64,000 bases of DNA from NCBI GenBank assembly GCA_026874595.1, contig CM049317.1, forward strand, positions 39,146,401 to 39,210,400, written 5' to 3'. Shown piece after piece: positions 32,201-44,220 of the stretch. The notes beneath the pieces are model-generated. The model ran no database searches and had not been told where the DNA came from. It saw only the letters and a program-made list of their open reading frames with translations. The stretch comes from Sipunculus nudus. Taxonomy: Eukaryota > Annelida > Sipuncula > Golfingiida > Sipunculidae. Both the position numbers and the translations under genes were made by a program. Each line of letters starts with the position of its first letter. Position 1 is the first letter of the stretch.

Positions 32201-32996
32201 CGGAAGTTCCTCCCAGAATAATGCAAAAATTGATACAATAACTAATGCATTGATCACCATGATTGTCTACATTTGTATTGATAATGGCTTGTTTCATCAG
32301 TTTCTGTAGACTGGTGGTGCCACCTGTATTTTGATTTTTTAAGAATTTTTTTCTTGATTTTTGAGACCTTTAAACATTTGGTCATCTGTTAACAGGCCAC
32401 AAATCATAATGACTTGACCTAGAATCTTCTTTCTTAACATGCAGGGAGGTCCATGAAACATCTTGGAAACCTGAAATTAGGTCTCTGTTACCCATATCCT
32501 TCATGCTCTGGGGCTCTGAAGTACTCCCCAGAGTAAAGATTTGGTCATCTGTTAACAGAGCACAAATTATAATGACTTCACCTAGAATCTCCTTTCTTGA
32601 TATGCTGGGAGGCCCTGAAAAGTCTCCTTGTGCACCTGAAATTACATCTCTGTTACCCATATCCTTCATCCTATGCGGCTTGAAATACCCCCCAGAATAA
32701 ACATTTGGTCATCTGTTAACAGGGCACAAATCATAATAACTGGACCTAGAATTTTATTTTTTGACATGCTGGGAGACCCCCGAAAAGTCATCTTGTAAAC
32801 CTTGAAAATAGGTGTCTGTTACCCATATCCTTCATGCGACAGAGCTCCATAGTACCCCAATGAATATTGGATGATTTTATACAAAAGGTCAAGTTTGGAA
32901 AAAGTATTTCATTCAAATTTGACATTCAGATGATAAAATTACTTTTGTCAATGTCTTCCTGGTCAGCTGAGCGTCATGACCCCTGGGTCACTTGTT
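29243..32996 (+). mobile_element. Pearl/HINE-like element A1 with nine tandem core units
   Basis: The left tip (29243) is a near-perfect hairpin: AGCTCAGCTGACT-GAA-AGTCATCTGAGCT. Then come a GTCC/GTCTGTCC microsatellite (29288-29358) and a core of about 336-346 bp repeated, marked by GGTGG(C/T)GCCACC or close variants near 29620, 29958, 30302, 30641, 30987, 31323, 31659, 31995 and 32318. The last units shorten. The right end is GTCAGCTGAGCGTCATGACC (32961-32980) and CACTTGTT. No transposase. It splits a hAT-like gene. Left microsatellite, tandem core and palindromic right end match the published description of bivalve 'pearl' elements and Helentron-associated HINEs; the class is inferred. Confidence 0.75.
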
Positions 32997-33158
32997 TATT
33001 AAACCACTGATTGCACTGTAATGGAGCAAATGACATTGCCACATGTGATTTATCTCAGAGGACGGTGATAATAAGTCAAATGTTTGAAGATAATTGACTG
33101 TTTATCTGACAGTAGACAGGTGACCCTCTCAGCATCCACAATTGCTGATATTGTGATA

Positions 33159-33228
33159 GACTATATACAGAACCAGGGCCTCCAGTACTCACAGACTATA
33201 TACAGAACCAGGGCCTCCAGTACTCACA
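33159..33228. repeat. Tandem duplication of a 35-bp segment
   Basis: Two identical adjacent copies beginning GACTATATACAGAACC. The unit is not a multiple of three. Confidence 0.85.
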
Positions 33229-33339
33229 TTTGTGAGGCCTTGGTACTGAAGTGGCAGCAGTCATGACAGGCAAAAGAACTGGAGTCGTTAGACAAATCAG
33301 GGACAAGCAATTAGGGGCCCAAAAAGATCAGACTCTGAA

Positions 33340-34430
33340 ATCTGAGGCGGTCGGCTGCCATTGTGCCGCCCATAAAACTTAATTTGGCTGTGGAAGAAGC
33401 TGGCTGCAGTGAATTCATGAAAAAATTCAAAGACAATATTAGAAAACTATACAATTTTTATGGTAACAGTGCAGTTTGGGGTGAAGGTTTGGCGGCCATT
33501 CAGACACTTTAAGAGCAGCCAACCAGAAAGGTCCTTGAACCCTCATCTACGCGTTGGTTGAGTTTGGATAACTGTGTCCTCCATCTTAAGGAAATCTATA
33601 CCAGTATGGTTTGTAGCCTTAGTAGGGAATCAGAACGGGGGGACTCAACAGCTACCAGTACATGCATGGCTATACTACTTTCTCATGCAGTATCAATCGA
33701 TTACGACCCAATTGTCAATACCCTGTTGAGGGTATTTCAGTGTACAGATTTGGACTTTGCTAAGGCAAGCAAGCTGAAGGACGCGGCCTTGCATCAAATA
33801 AATGATCTGCAGTTAGTAGACAGCCCAAACATGAATGTTTCAAAACTTGAATCAGCAGACATTAATGTAAGATTTAAACAAGGACTGAGAGGCTGTTGTT
33901 CAAGCATGAGTGATGCCCATGACAGGTTCGTCAAAAATATCAAGCGACCATTCCTGACCAACCTGATTGCTAATAAAAACAACAGATTTGTCAAGAGTGA
34001 TATCATGGTGGCATTCAGTGGGGTGTACGTTCGACCCAGCTAAGTTGCAATGGACATTGGGGCAGAGGCCCACAGCCATGAACACATCAAACTGGTACTC
34101 CAGAGGGTTAGTGGGTTCACAACTAGCGCTGCATTGAGCGAATGGCATCTTTTCTGACGCTACCAAAATGACCATATGGCCTCATATCCTGTATGCAAAG
34201 TTGCTTAATCTTTGTGCAAAGGTAAAGATCTCCGTCTGGTATTCCCAACGATGTCATACTTGGCTGGTTGTTTGAGGGCACTCCCTCCTCACACAGCTGA
34301 CTGTGTGACTTTTCACAACTGAAATTAATTAAGTCTGTTCTGAGGAACAGGATGAGTGAGACAACTCTTGACTGTATAATGCGCATTGTAATAGAGGGAC
34401 CTCCCATAAATGAATATCCGTTCAACAAAG
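33340..34430 (+). pseudogene. ZNF862/hAT-like transposase gene, catalytic-region remains
   Basis: Continues the gene cut at 29242. In one frame GCHCAAHK precedes a frame change near 33376, then LNLAVEEAGCSEFMKKF, KLYNFYGNSAVWGEGL, a TAA stop at 33510, and an open run 33513-34043 with EPSSTRWLSLDNCVLHLKEI and FQCTDLDFAKASKL. This CxAH ... LYxFYxxS ... STRWLS series is typical of the RNase-H-fold region of ZNF862-like/hAT proteins. After the stop at 34041 it fades (ALSEWHLF). At least three lesions; not functional. Confidence 0.7.
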
Positions 34431-34849
34431 CTTTATTTCAGCTTCAGTCGCCTGTTTGTAAAGGAGAACCAGTCTGAGCAGAAAAGATACGTCTCTATTG
34501 TTAATACAAGACGGTAATATGTACTTGTGGCTTTCAGTCTCGCACTAAATTATGTCACTCTCCAAAATCAACAAATCAGAATAATAATTTAAGTCTCACG
34601 GTTAAAAAACTATGTCATTCAAGCGCTTATTCGTATACAAAGAAAACTTTTTTATTCAAAAGTAAACAGTCCAGAAACCGACAGTTTATCGTTTCAGTTG
34701 ATTTATACCCGAACTTAGATATTGCGCACATGAAACTGTTGAAAACTTTACTTTGATATGTTTTAGGCCTAACAAAAAAAAGGTATGGTTCTCAGGCACT
34801 CTTTTTAAGAAATCAGTGCGGGCAGGCGATATTTTATTAGCAAACCTGT
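34431..34849. other. Unassigned DNA
   Basis: No recognisable gene or repeat. It is the 3' flank of the hAT-like relic. Confidence 0.35.
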
Positions 34850-36256
34850 GAGCTTATGCGATGGTGTGGCGTCGCCCGTCGGCCGTTTACGTCATCCATC
34901 TTCTGTACATTAACCCATGCTATCTTAAAAAACTGAAAGAGTTAGCATCAAGAAATTTAATGCAAAAATTAGTCATCCAAAAAACTCTTTCGGATTTTGC
35001 TTCTTTTTTGGCTAACTGCATTTTCTAAAATTTTATAGGGAAAAAGCAAAAAAAACCTTTAAAAATCTTCTTCTCCGAAACTGTTCAGCCAAATTGTCCA
35101 ATATTTCACAGAAATGATTCCTGGAACAATCTCTCTCAAGTTTGTTTGAATGGTTTAAGTTCCGTGAATTTTGGCCGAGTGACAGGAAGTTGAACTAAGT
35201 GATATGTCCAAAAAAGCATACTAAAATTACAATCTCAGAAACAGCTGGAGCTATCATCACCAAATTTTATGCCAATGTTGGTCACATGAGTCATATCTGA
35301 AATTGAGGTATTAGTGGCGCCACCTGCATCGACCTTTTTAGTACGGGGTCATCAGTGCCCATATCATACTGAGGGTTACAAAATACTTCTTCTCTGAAAC
35401 CATATGGCCAAATTGTACAATTTTGCACAGAAATGATCCTAGGGTAGTGCTTTCTGAAGATAGTTCAAATATGGTCCCAGTTCAGTGACTTTTGGCTGAG
35501 TTATGGGAAGCTGAATTTAGTCATATGCCATAACAGCCCATTTTAGCTCAGTGGCTACAAAGATCTTCTCAAAAACCACAAGGCCAAATTCTTAAATCTC
35601 ACACATCAATTATCCTCAGATGTTGATAATTCAAGTTTGTTCAAATGGTTTTGGTTCAGTGCTTTTTGGATGAGTTATGGGAAGCTGAACTTAGCAAGTT
35701 TGCTGCATTTTCCTATATGAGTTATAAACCTGCAAGACGTTTTTTGACTGATGCCACTGAAGCCAATTTGTTTAATATTTTACAAGAATTAAAAAATGTA
35801 GATTTATGATTTTAGATATTCCTCATGCCAGGCAATGTTTACAATCACAGGTATACAGCTCTCTGTGGGTATATAAAGATGGCTGTACATGGATTATAAA
35901 TAATTGGTATCCATACTCAACTTAATTCAAGATTTTGCCATCAGTGAGATGTATCTATATCGTAATTTTGCATTCAGTATGCACTGTAGTAATTTTTTGC
36001 GAACCTATGAGCTAATGTGATGGTGAGGCGGCATCCCTTCTCCGTCGTCTGTACCTTAACCCATACTATCTCGAAAACGACTGGAGCTAGCATCATGAAA
36101 TTTAATGCAAAAAATTAGCCATCTGAAAAACTGCATTTTCTTAGATTTTATAGAGAAAAAGCTAAAAAATCTTTAAAAATCTTCTCAGACGAAATGGTCA
36201 AGCCAAATTGTTCAATATTTCACAGAAATAATCTCTTATACCATCTCTCCAAAGTA
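34850..36256 (+). repeat. Repeat 'D' with degenerate tandem body, about two copies
   Basis: Starts AACCTGTGAGCTTATGCGAT, then a GGCGTCG/CCGTC stretch. A second start is at 36001 and a third copy at 61170. The body has loose units of about 180-200 bp marked by CCAAATTGT(C/A)CAAT and GGAAG(T/C)TGAACT. One GTGGCGCCACC lies at 35315. No gene. Confidence 0.55.
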
Positions 36257-38497
36257 CTCGTACTCATAGTACTCGTACTTTTTTTAGTACTCAGTACTCA
36301 TACTCGAGTACTTTTTACAAATCACAAAAGTGCTCGTACTTGTACTTGAGTACTTTGAAAGTACTTGGTACTCATATGAGTTATTCATGAGTACTTTTGG
36401 GTAGTTCATATATTTCTAAATAAACTTTAATCTCAATTTATTAAATAAGTAATAGTTTATTATAGAATATGATAATAAAATATTATATATAATATATAAC
36501 ATATATAATATCATATATCATAGTACTTAAAGTAATCCAACTGTTACTTAAACTGAAACTATTACAGCGTTTTAGCATCGATAACTACTACTATTATTAT
36601 TTCTTGGCTTCTATTACTAATATTATTTCTTTTATTTAATATAAAATATAAATAAATTGAACTATTTTATTATTAATACATTCATGCAATTCATGTGTAC
36701 AGCATTATATATTTCCAGAAAGATTAGTACAACATAGTGTTCATTAAGACATTAAATCGCAAATTCATATGGAGTAATATTTTAAGAGAAAAAATTCTGA
36801 TTTATTAAAGATCCCAAAATAAAAAAGTTAAGGTTTGCCACAATTCAATACAATTAAAAATACTCAGAACCTGTTTATCATAACATAAAATCAGCAGTAC
36901 TCAAACTAAATGTGAGTGTAGGTTTAGCAGATTATCAGTGGGAATCGCAGTCTTTGATGAGCTCTGTACACAGTCTGTGGCACAACTAAGACGCAGCTGT
37001 TGACTGTCAACTGACTGACCCATGAAAAGCTGTGACTATCAGACCATACACCCTGTAGCTACTGCAACATAGGCTGCAGCATCACATTCTACTATAAACT
37101 GACAATAACTTGCCCTGAATACTGTGTAAAATCACAAAGGACTTCTCCATATTTTAATGACCAAGCCTACTTAATGAATCAACAATGAGAACCAGTGGTT
37201 AACCTCAAACCAAAGCCTTCTGTCCAGTGCCCACTGCACCATGAAAAAGCACCCAGCATTGACTAAACACCCAGCACTTTTATTGTGCTATATCTACCTA
37301 ATCAAAGAAACAATCAATTCATCAGATGAGTTAGCCTAGGGTTGTAATAGAAAATAGCTATTATTCTATAACTTGGGGTACTATAACCATTTCGAGGTCA
37401 AATTTCTTTTCTATCAATAGTAATATAACTCTTACTAACTTTGAAAACCTGTAATATTCTATTTATATTACGCATTACTATCACCGTGACCTCATTCCTT
37501 GTTATAATATGCCGCTGACGTAACTGTTGTAAGTACTCATAAATTTTTATTCCACATGATGAATGACATGGTCAGTCTGTCAGATATGTTGTTTTATACT
37601 ATTTTCACATATACTGGTTGTCATTAAATATCAGTTTGTAGCAAAATAAATATATAAATAACATACAAAAATATGGTATCATTAGATGCGCTGGATCGTC
37701 AACTTTATCATGCAAAAAAAATTTTAGTGAAATGTGGTCACACTTATTTGTGAGAGAGAGTAACATGGGTCCGTTATATTGCACGATTACCCATTAGGCT
37801 ACAGCCAAATATTATTCATAAATTTATATTATAAAAATAATAACATATGGTTGTTATTATTATTGTTATTATTATTGTTATCATTGTTATTATTATATGA
37901 TTACATATGATTAACATATGGTTATATGCTTTATACAATGTCAGTGAGATTTCCTTTAACAGTATAACTTTTATATATAAAATTTTATATAACTTTTTAT
38001 GTTGTAGTTTCTGAACATTCCCACCAATATTTTGAATTTGCATAATACAACATTAAGTAAATTGTATATCTTGTCCTGGCTAAGAAATATGTTTTTGAGA
38101 ACCTACGAGACCAGATGTTTCTTCAGTGCAAACCGTCTACTTTAATAAGTTAATGCTTAGATATATTTCAACCGTATATGGCCTGTTTATATGCCCTAGA
38201 GTTTGCATTTCGCCTCAGTATTTTGATTAAGCATAATACAACATTGTATATATTTTTATTTTGTACTGGATTTTCATTAATAAAAATATTTTTACCTCTC
38301 TGAGAATATATTTAATTTAAAAACATCATTAAACAAGTTTGGTTACAAAAAGTACTCATTAAAGTACTCATGAGTACATTTTGAGTACTCGGTACTCTCC
38401 GAGTACCTTTGAAAAAAGTGCAAAAGTACTCATACTTGAATTGGAGTACTTTTAAAGTACTCAGTACTCATACTCAAGTACTTTAAAAGTACTCGGA
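36257..38497. mobile_element. Element bounded by AGTACT-rich clusters
   Basis: Clusters of AGTACT, GAGTACT and CGAGTACT at 36257-36400 and 38352-38497 bracket about 2 kb of AT-rich DNA. Because AGTACT is a palindrome the clusters match in both orientations. Possible imperfect 8-bp flanks (ACCATCTC against ACCACCTT) suggest a decayed non-autonomous DNA transposon, perhaps hAT-like. The interior has A/T and ATT microsatellites (36470-36530, 37850-37895). The 75-aa minus ORF at 37816-38043 reads through the microsatellite. No transposase. Confidence 0.5.
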
Positions 38498-39578
38498 ACC
38501 ACCTTTCTTTTTTAATCATATTTAGTTATCAAACTCTTCCATACATTTTCTTTGAACATACCAAAAATTAGGTCAGTATTGCTTATTGTTTTGAAGTTAT
38601 GGGCCCAAATATAATGCAATTTTTAAAAAATCAGGAAATATATTTACTCACTTAACATGAGAATTGCTGAAGCTGGAGAATTTTTTTTCAGGGATGTAAC
38701 TTTATTTAATCAAGATTCAATTGTTAACCTAAAATTAGATCTGAATTTTGCAAATTTTTCAAGTTATAAGCATAAATATAAAATCAGTACCTTAAATTTT
38801 GTCCATCCTTGGCTATAGCACGTTTTTTCCCTGTAAGCACTGCTAATTTAATTTTCACAGCATATATACATAAGGATTTAATCTGATAAAATCTGAAATT
38901 TCAATGGAATTGATTGAAAAGAAAAGCTTTTATTCAAGTTTTTATACACCAAGTCAAGTGTTGTTTACATCAAGTCCACCTAGTAGTACAGCCTTCACTT
39001 GTGTTATGTAACCCTCTCCAGGCAGCTTGCCTTGGCTCAGCTTGGCCACTATGTACAAGCAGGCTTCCACTCTGCCCTGCACTCCCCACTCCCCCCCCCC
39101 CCCCCCACTCCCCCAGCTGGTGCATAAACTAGATGAATTTTATAATTATCTGTATTTGATTCAATCTTATTCTAGGCTATGCTACATTTTAGATTTTGTA
39201 TTGTACCACCAGGGTTACAATGATTAAAGTGCACATTTAATTGTGTCCACAAAGTGGTGTATTGCTATGAAAGTGTGGATGTTCATGAGATAAGTAATTC
39301 CTTACTTCAGAAGAATAAAAACTTCACCAGGTGTGAAATTGACTATTGATTCCAGTAATAAATTAAAACTTGGATAGTAATTAGCACAATGATATTGTTT
39401 GTCCCTCATTCAACCAGCAGTGTGTATACTTTATTTGAAAAGATGTTTTATTTTATCAGATTTACTGAATCTTTTATTTTTGGTGAATAAAATTAAGTAT
39501 GTACTGAAAACTCCTATGTATAAAACGTTTTAATTGTGAATCAAGGAATAATCTTGAAGATGCCATGTTGTGGCATTA
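38498..39578 (+). repeat. A2 distal body joined to repeat 'B'
   Basis: 38498-39130 is A2-type sequence including the C tract at 39090-39106. 39130-39578 is repeat B, interrupted at GGCATTA by a Helitron and resumed at 40506. No gene. Confidence 0.6.
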
Positions 39579-40505
39579 TTGTATCTGCTAAAACAGAGTT
39601 TTGCAGATACTGTTTTCAGCCCACCGCTACCGCACCCGCTGCGTAGGTGTCCAGAGAACTCCTCCGTAACAGCTGGACAGAATTTTACGAAAACCCGGGA
39701 TTATGTTTTGGTCACATGTGAACTGCTGTTTTAACCTCTGACCTTTCCTCAGCGCTCTGCGTCCATCTGTGCGACTGTGTTCACACATAAACCCCCATAT
39801 CTCTTGACATGTTTGACTGATCTGGCTGAAATTTTGCACGCTAATACATCTTGGATAGGTTTTCGGTTTTTGTGACAGGTGGCGCAACCTACCTCCCTGT
39901 TTACACTCCAGACTTTCATGCTCAGGACTGGGTAGACGGATCAGCCTGAAATTTTGCATATGTGTAGGTCTAACATAGCCCTTTAACATGCTTAAAACTG
40001 GTGGCACCACCTGCAATGGGTTTTGCACAGCGGCCATCTGTTTATCTGCCTGTGGATAAAATCATGCATATCTCTGCATTGGTTGGACTTATTCTTCTGA
40101 AATTTTGCACGTTTATACATCTTAAACAGGTTTTTCGTTGATATGACAGGTGGCGCCACCTACCTATGCATTTGCAGTGTAGACATCCATGCTGATATCT
40201 CAGGACTCGTTTGACCAATTGGGCATGTTTATTCATCTTGGATAGTTTTTCCATTTTTGTGACAGGTGGCACCACCTTCCTCCCCATTTATGCTGGCTTG
40301 CTCTCTCTCGCTCTCTCTCTCCCTCCCTCCAGGTAATTAAGCCTTTACATCATAACAATACCACACCAACTAATCTATATCTTTCATGTAATATGTCATC
40401 TACCACACAAGGTTTTCCCATTACCTCTATATCCTATCACCACTTCACCCGTACCTCTCTGATTTAGGCAGATACACAGTCGCTTGTCGACTACCCGTAT
40501 TCTAT
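39579..40505 (+). mobile_element. Helitron-like non-autonomous element
   Basis: The left end TTGTATCTGC forms a hairpin: GTATCTGC, T, AAAA, loop CAGAG, TTTT, GCAGATAC (39581-39610). The body has the same family of units as 1-1065, with GGTGGCGCCACC at 40147-40158 and decayed copies nearby, and a CTCTCT tract (40300-40330). The right end has AGTCG-loop-CGACT and then CTAT where CTAG is expected. The flanks GGCATTA and TTTTCTTTTAAATTC join in uninterrupted copies (1255, 44645), so the insertion is between A and T. Confidence 0.75.
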
Positions 40506-40647
40506 TTTTCTTTTAAATTCAGTTTAAACATTTGTGATTTAAAAATAATAAAATATATATGTATGCATAATATGACCCGATAGGAGCTACACTCTTGATA
40601 AAAAATGATTGGAATTCTGATATTTTAACTTATATTTTCAGATTTTT
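40506..40647 (+). repeat. Repeat 'B' remainder
   Basis: Continues the B copy interrupted at 39578 until the next insertion at TATTTTCAG/ATTTTT. Confidence 0.6.
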
Positions 40648-42642
40648 AGCTCAGCTGACTATAAGTCATCTGAGCTATAGTAGTGGTCCATTGTCCGTCG
40701 TCCGTCCATCTTGCCGTCCGTCCGTCTGTTCGTCCGTAGATGTGGCATGTTTTGAAACCGTAAGACCTAGGAATCCAAAATTCGGCATAATGTTAGATGT
40801 CCCCAAGATCTACTACCAAGCCAAAAAACTGGGTCTTTGCAACTTTGTTCCTTTGAGAAATTAAGGAAAAACCTCAATTTTTTATTAAAAACCTATTTTC
40901 ACACTTCAGGACTGCCTAATATCAAAACCACTCATCTGTTTTTCCTCATATTTACCATAAATATTCCTCTATATAGTTCCTATATACATGCCAGAAATAA
41001 GCTCTGTATTATATAATTAAAAAAAGTTATAGGCTCAAACATAATGCATTTTGTAAAAATTCAGAAAAGATATTTGATCACTTAACACAAAGCATGTTAA
41101 AGCTAAGGACTTTTTTTCCAGTAATATAACTTTAATTAATCAAAATTAAATTCTGTACCAAAAATTAGATCAAAATCTTTTAAATTTTTTAAAATATTAA
41201 CAAAAATAAAAAATTGGTACCTTAAATTTTGCCCAACTTTTACCATGGCACATTTTTTTCTTGCAAGTACAGTTGATTTAATTTTCACAGCCAGTTTACA
41301 AATGGATTTAATCTGATGAATTTTGAAATTTGATAGTATAAGCTTAAAAAATAGTCTAGCTATTGGAGTTTTTTAGAGGCCTTGATGTATTTGTATTTTC
41401 TAGCATCATGACCCCACTTTTGTTTACTACAACTTTGCCTGGTTATCCAAAAATTGGCATAATGTTAGATGTCCCTAAGATCTCCTTCCAAGCCAAAAAC
41501 TGGGTCTCTGTGACTTTTCTTCTTTGAGAAATTAAGGAAAACCTAAATTTTATTATTTAAATTATTTTTACACTTCAGGAATGCCTAATATCAAAACCTA
41601 TGATCTGAATTTGATCATAGTAAATATGCATATTCTCCATACATTTCCTATGTACATTAAAAAAATTAGGTCAGTATTGCGTAGTTTGTTGAACTTATGG
41701 GCCAAAACATAATGCAACTTGAAAAAAAAAATTAGGAAATATATTTACTCACTCAACATAATTATTCTTGAAGCTAGAGACTTTTTTTCAGGGATATAAC
41801 TTCATTTAATCAAGATTCAATTGTACACCGAAAATTAGATCTGAATTTTGCAATTTTTTCAATTTATTAGCATAAATATAAAATCAGTACCTTAAATTTG
41901 CCCAACTTTGGCCACGGCACATTTTTTTCCAGTATGTACTGTGGATTTTATATTCACAGCATGTGCACACAAGGATTTAATCTGTTTAAATCTTAAATTT
42001 TAAAATAAAAGCTAAAAAATTAGGCTAGTTATTGATTTTTTGTGGAGGCTCTTGTTGTATTTCCTTGCATTGTCAAGCAGCCCACTGTAGGTCATTCATT
42101 ATAGCTCTCTGTGCCCAGGGTGTTGTTATGTAATCCCATCACTCCTGCAAGCCCTCTCTCTTTGTTGAGCTAATTCAGGCTGTCTGCAGTTAATACCACA
42201 GGGAGTCTCTCTCTCTCTCTCCCCCCCCCCACCCACACCCAATTCTGTTGACAGACCTGTACTATAAACAAGATGAATAATTTCCCATTTTTCAGCAACC
42301 AGCAGTAACAACAGAGACTTCTCCCCCACCGACCCCTTCAAAACACAAGACTCATAAACAAGATGAATCTTATAATTTTAATGTTAAATTAATTCTTTTT
42401 GTTGAGACTTGGACAATTTTAATTTTTTTTAAAGATAAAAATGTTCAGGAATTGAGTTCTTACATAAAAATGTGATAAAATATTATGATCTAAAGTAAGT
42501 GCTAATTGACTAGATTTAGGAAGATATAAATACTTTGTAGCATTTGTCTCTCTTAAAGTTGGCAGGGCCTAGGTGTGAATAATACTATTAAACTTAGTTT
42601 TAATATCAGAAATATTGGTCAAACTTTGTGGGAATAATTTTT
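40648..42642 (+). mobile_element. Pearl/HINE-like element A2, left end and body
   Basis: Left tip AGCTCAGCTGACTATAAGTC at 40648, then a CCGTCCGTC microsatellite (40690-40735), then the A2 core (TGGCA(T/C)GTTTTGAAACCGTA, GGCATAATGTTAGATGTCCC). The core repeats loosely about every 0.6 kb. A C tract lies near 42220-42240. No right end before the next left tip. No gene. Confidence 0.65.
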
Positions 42643-44220
42643 AGCTCAGCTGACTTTAAGTCATCTGAGCTATAGTCGTGGTCCATTGTCCTCCGTCCAT
42701 CCGTCTGTCTGTCTGTCCGTCCGTCCGTCTGTCCGGATGTCCGCCCGTAAGACTGGCACGTTTCGACACCGTTGGACCTACGAATCTGAAATTCGGCATA
42801 CAGTTAGATGTCCCCAAAATCTCCTACCATGCCGAAAATTGGGTCAATAGGACATTGTTCCTTCGAGATATTAAGGAAAAACCTCAATTTTTTATTAGAA
42901 ATCTATTTTCACACTTCAGGACTGCTTAATATCAAAACCACTCATCTGGTTTTCTTCATATTTACCATAAATATTCCTCTATATAGTTCCTATGTACATG
43001 CCAGATATTAAGTCAGTATTATATAATTTAAAAAAGTTATGGGCCCAAACATAATGGACTTTGTCAAAAAATCAGGAAGATATTTGGTCACTTAAGACCA
43101 AAAGTGTTAAAGGTAGGGACTTTTTTCCAGTAATACAACTTTAATTAATCAAAATTTAAATGTATACCAAAAATTAGAACAAAATCTGTTAAATTTTTTT
43201 CAATATTGGCAAAAATATAAAATTGGTACCTTAAATTTTGCCCAACTTTGGCCACGGCACGTTTTTTCCTGTAGGTACTGTGGATTTAATTTTCACAGCA
43301 TTTATACATAAGGATTTAATCTGTTAAAATCTGAAATTTGAAAATAAAAGCTGCAAAATTAGGTTAGTTATTGAATTTTTTTGGAGGCTTTTGTTGTATT
43401 CCCTTACATTGTTAAGCAGTCCACTTTGATGACTGTAGGTCATTCAGTGCACATCTCTATGCTCCCCAAGCTGTTGGCATAATTTTAGATGTCCCCAAAA
43501 TCTCCTACCAAACCAAAAATCGGGTCGTTAGGACTTCGAGATATTAAGGAAAAAAAACTCTGTTTTCCATAAAAAAAGCCATTGTTACACTTCAAGGCTG
43601 CCTAATATCAAAACCACTGATCTGTTTTTGATCGTATTTAGTATTCAAATTCTTTCATACATTTTCTATGAACATACCAATAATTAGGTCAGTATTGGGT
43701 ATTATTTTGAAGTTATGGGTCAAAACATAATGCAATTTTTTAAAAAATCAGGATATATATTTACTCACCTAACATGAGAATTGCTGAACCTAGAGACTTT
43801 TTTTCAGGAATATAACTTTATTTAATCAAGTTTGAATTGTTTACCCAAAATTAGATCTGAATTTTGCAAATTTTTCAAGTTATTAGCATAAATTAAAAAT
43901 CAATACCTTAAATTTTGTCCAACTTTGGCACTGTTGATTCAATTTTCACAGCATATATACATAAGGATTTAATCTTTTAAAATCTGAAATTTCAAAGAAA
44001 TTGATTGGAGAGAATAGCTTTTATTCATGTTTTCATACACCATGTCAAGTGTTGTTTACATCTAGCCCACCTAGTAGTACAGCCTTCACTTGCATTATGT
44101 AACCCACCCCAGGCAGCTTGCCTTGGGTCAGCTTGGCCACTACCAGCAGGCTTCCCTTCTGCCCTGCACTCCCCCCCCCCCCCCAGATTGTGCATAAACT
44201 AGATGAATGTTATTATTTTC
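42643..44220 (+). mobile_element. Second A2 element, left end and body
   Basis: Left tip AGCTCAGCTGACTTTAAGTC, GTCTGTCCGTCC microsatellite (42690-42750), A2 core, then distal A2 sequence with the proline-coding segment and C tract (44171-44184). It ends by merging with repeat B. The right palindrome is absent. Confidence 0.6.

Noticed and set aside
37816-38043. 75-aa ORF on the minus strand.
   Set aside because: Mostly translated ATT/AAT microsatellite.
40595-40864. 89-aa ORF across a left tip (also 42678-42929 and 52642-52830).
   Set aside because: Reads through GTCCGTCC microsatellite and the A2 core; same theme in every copy, no protein family.
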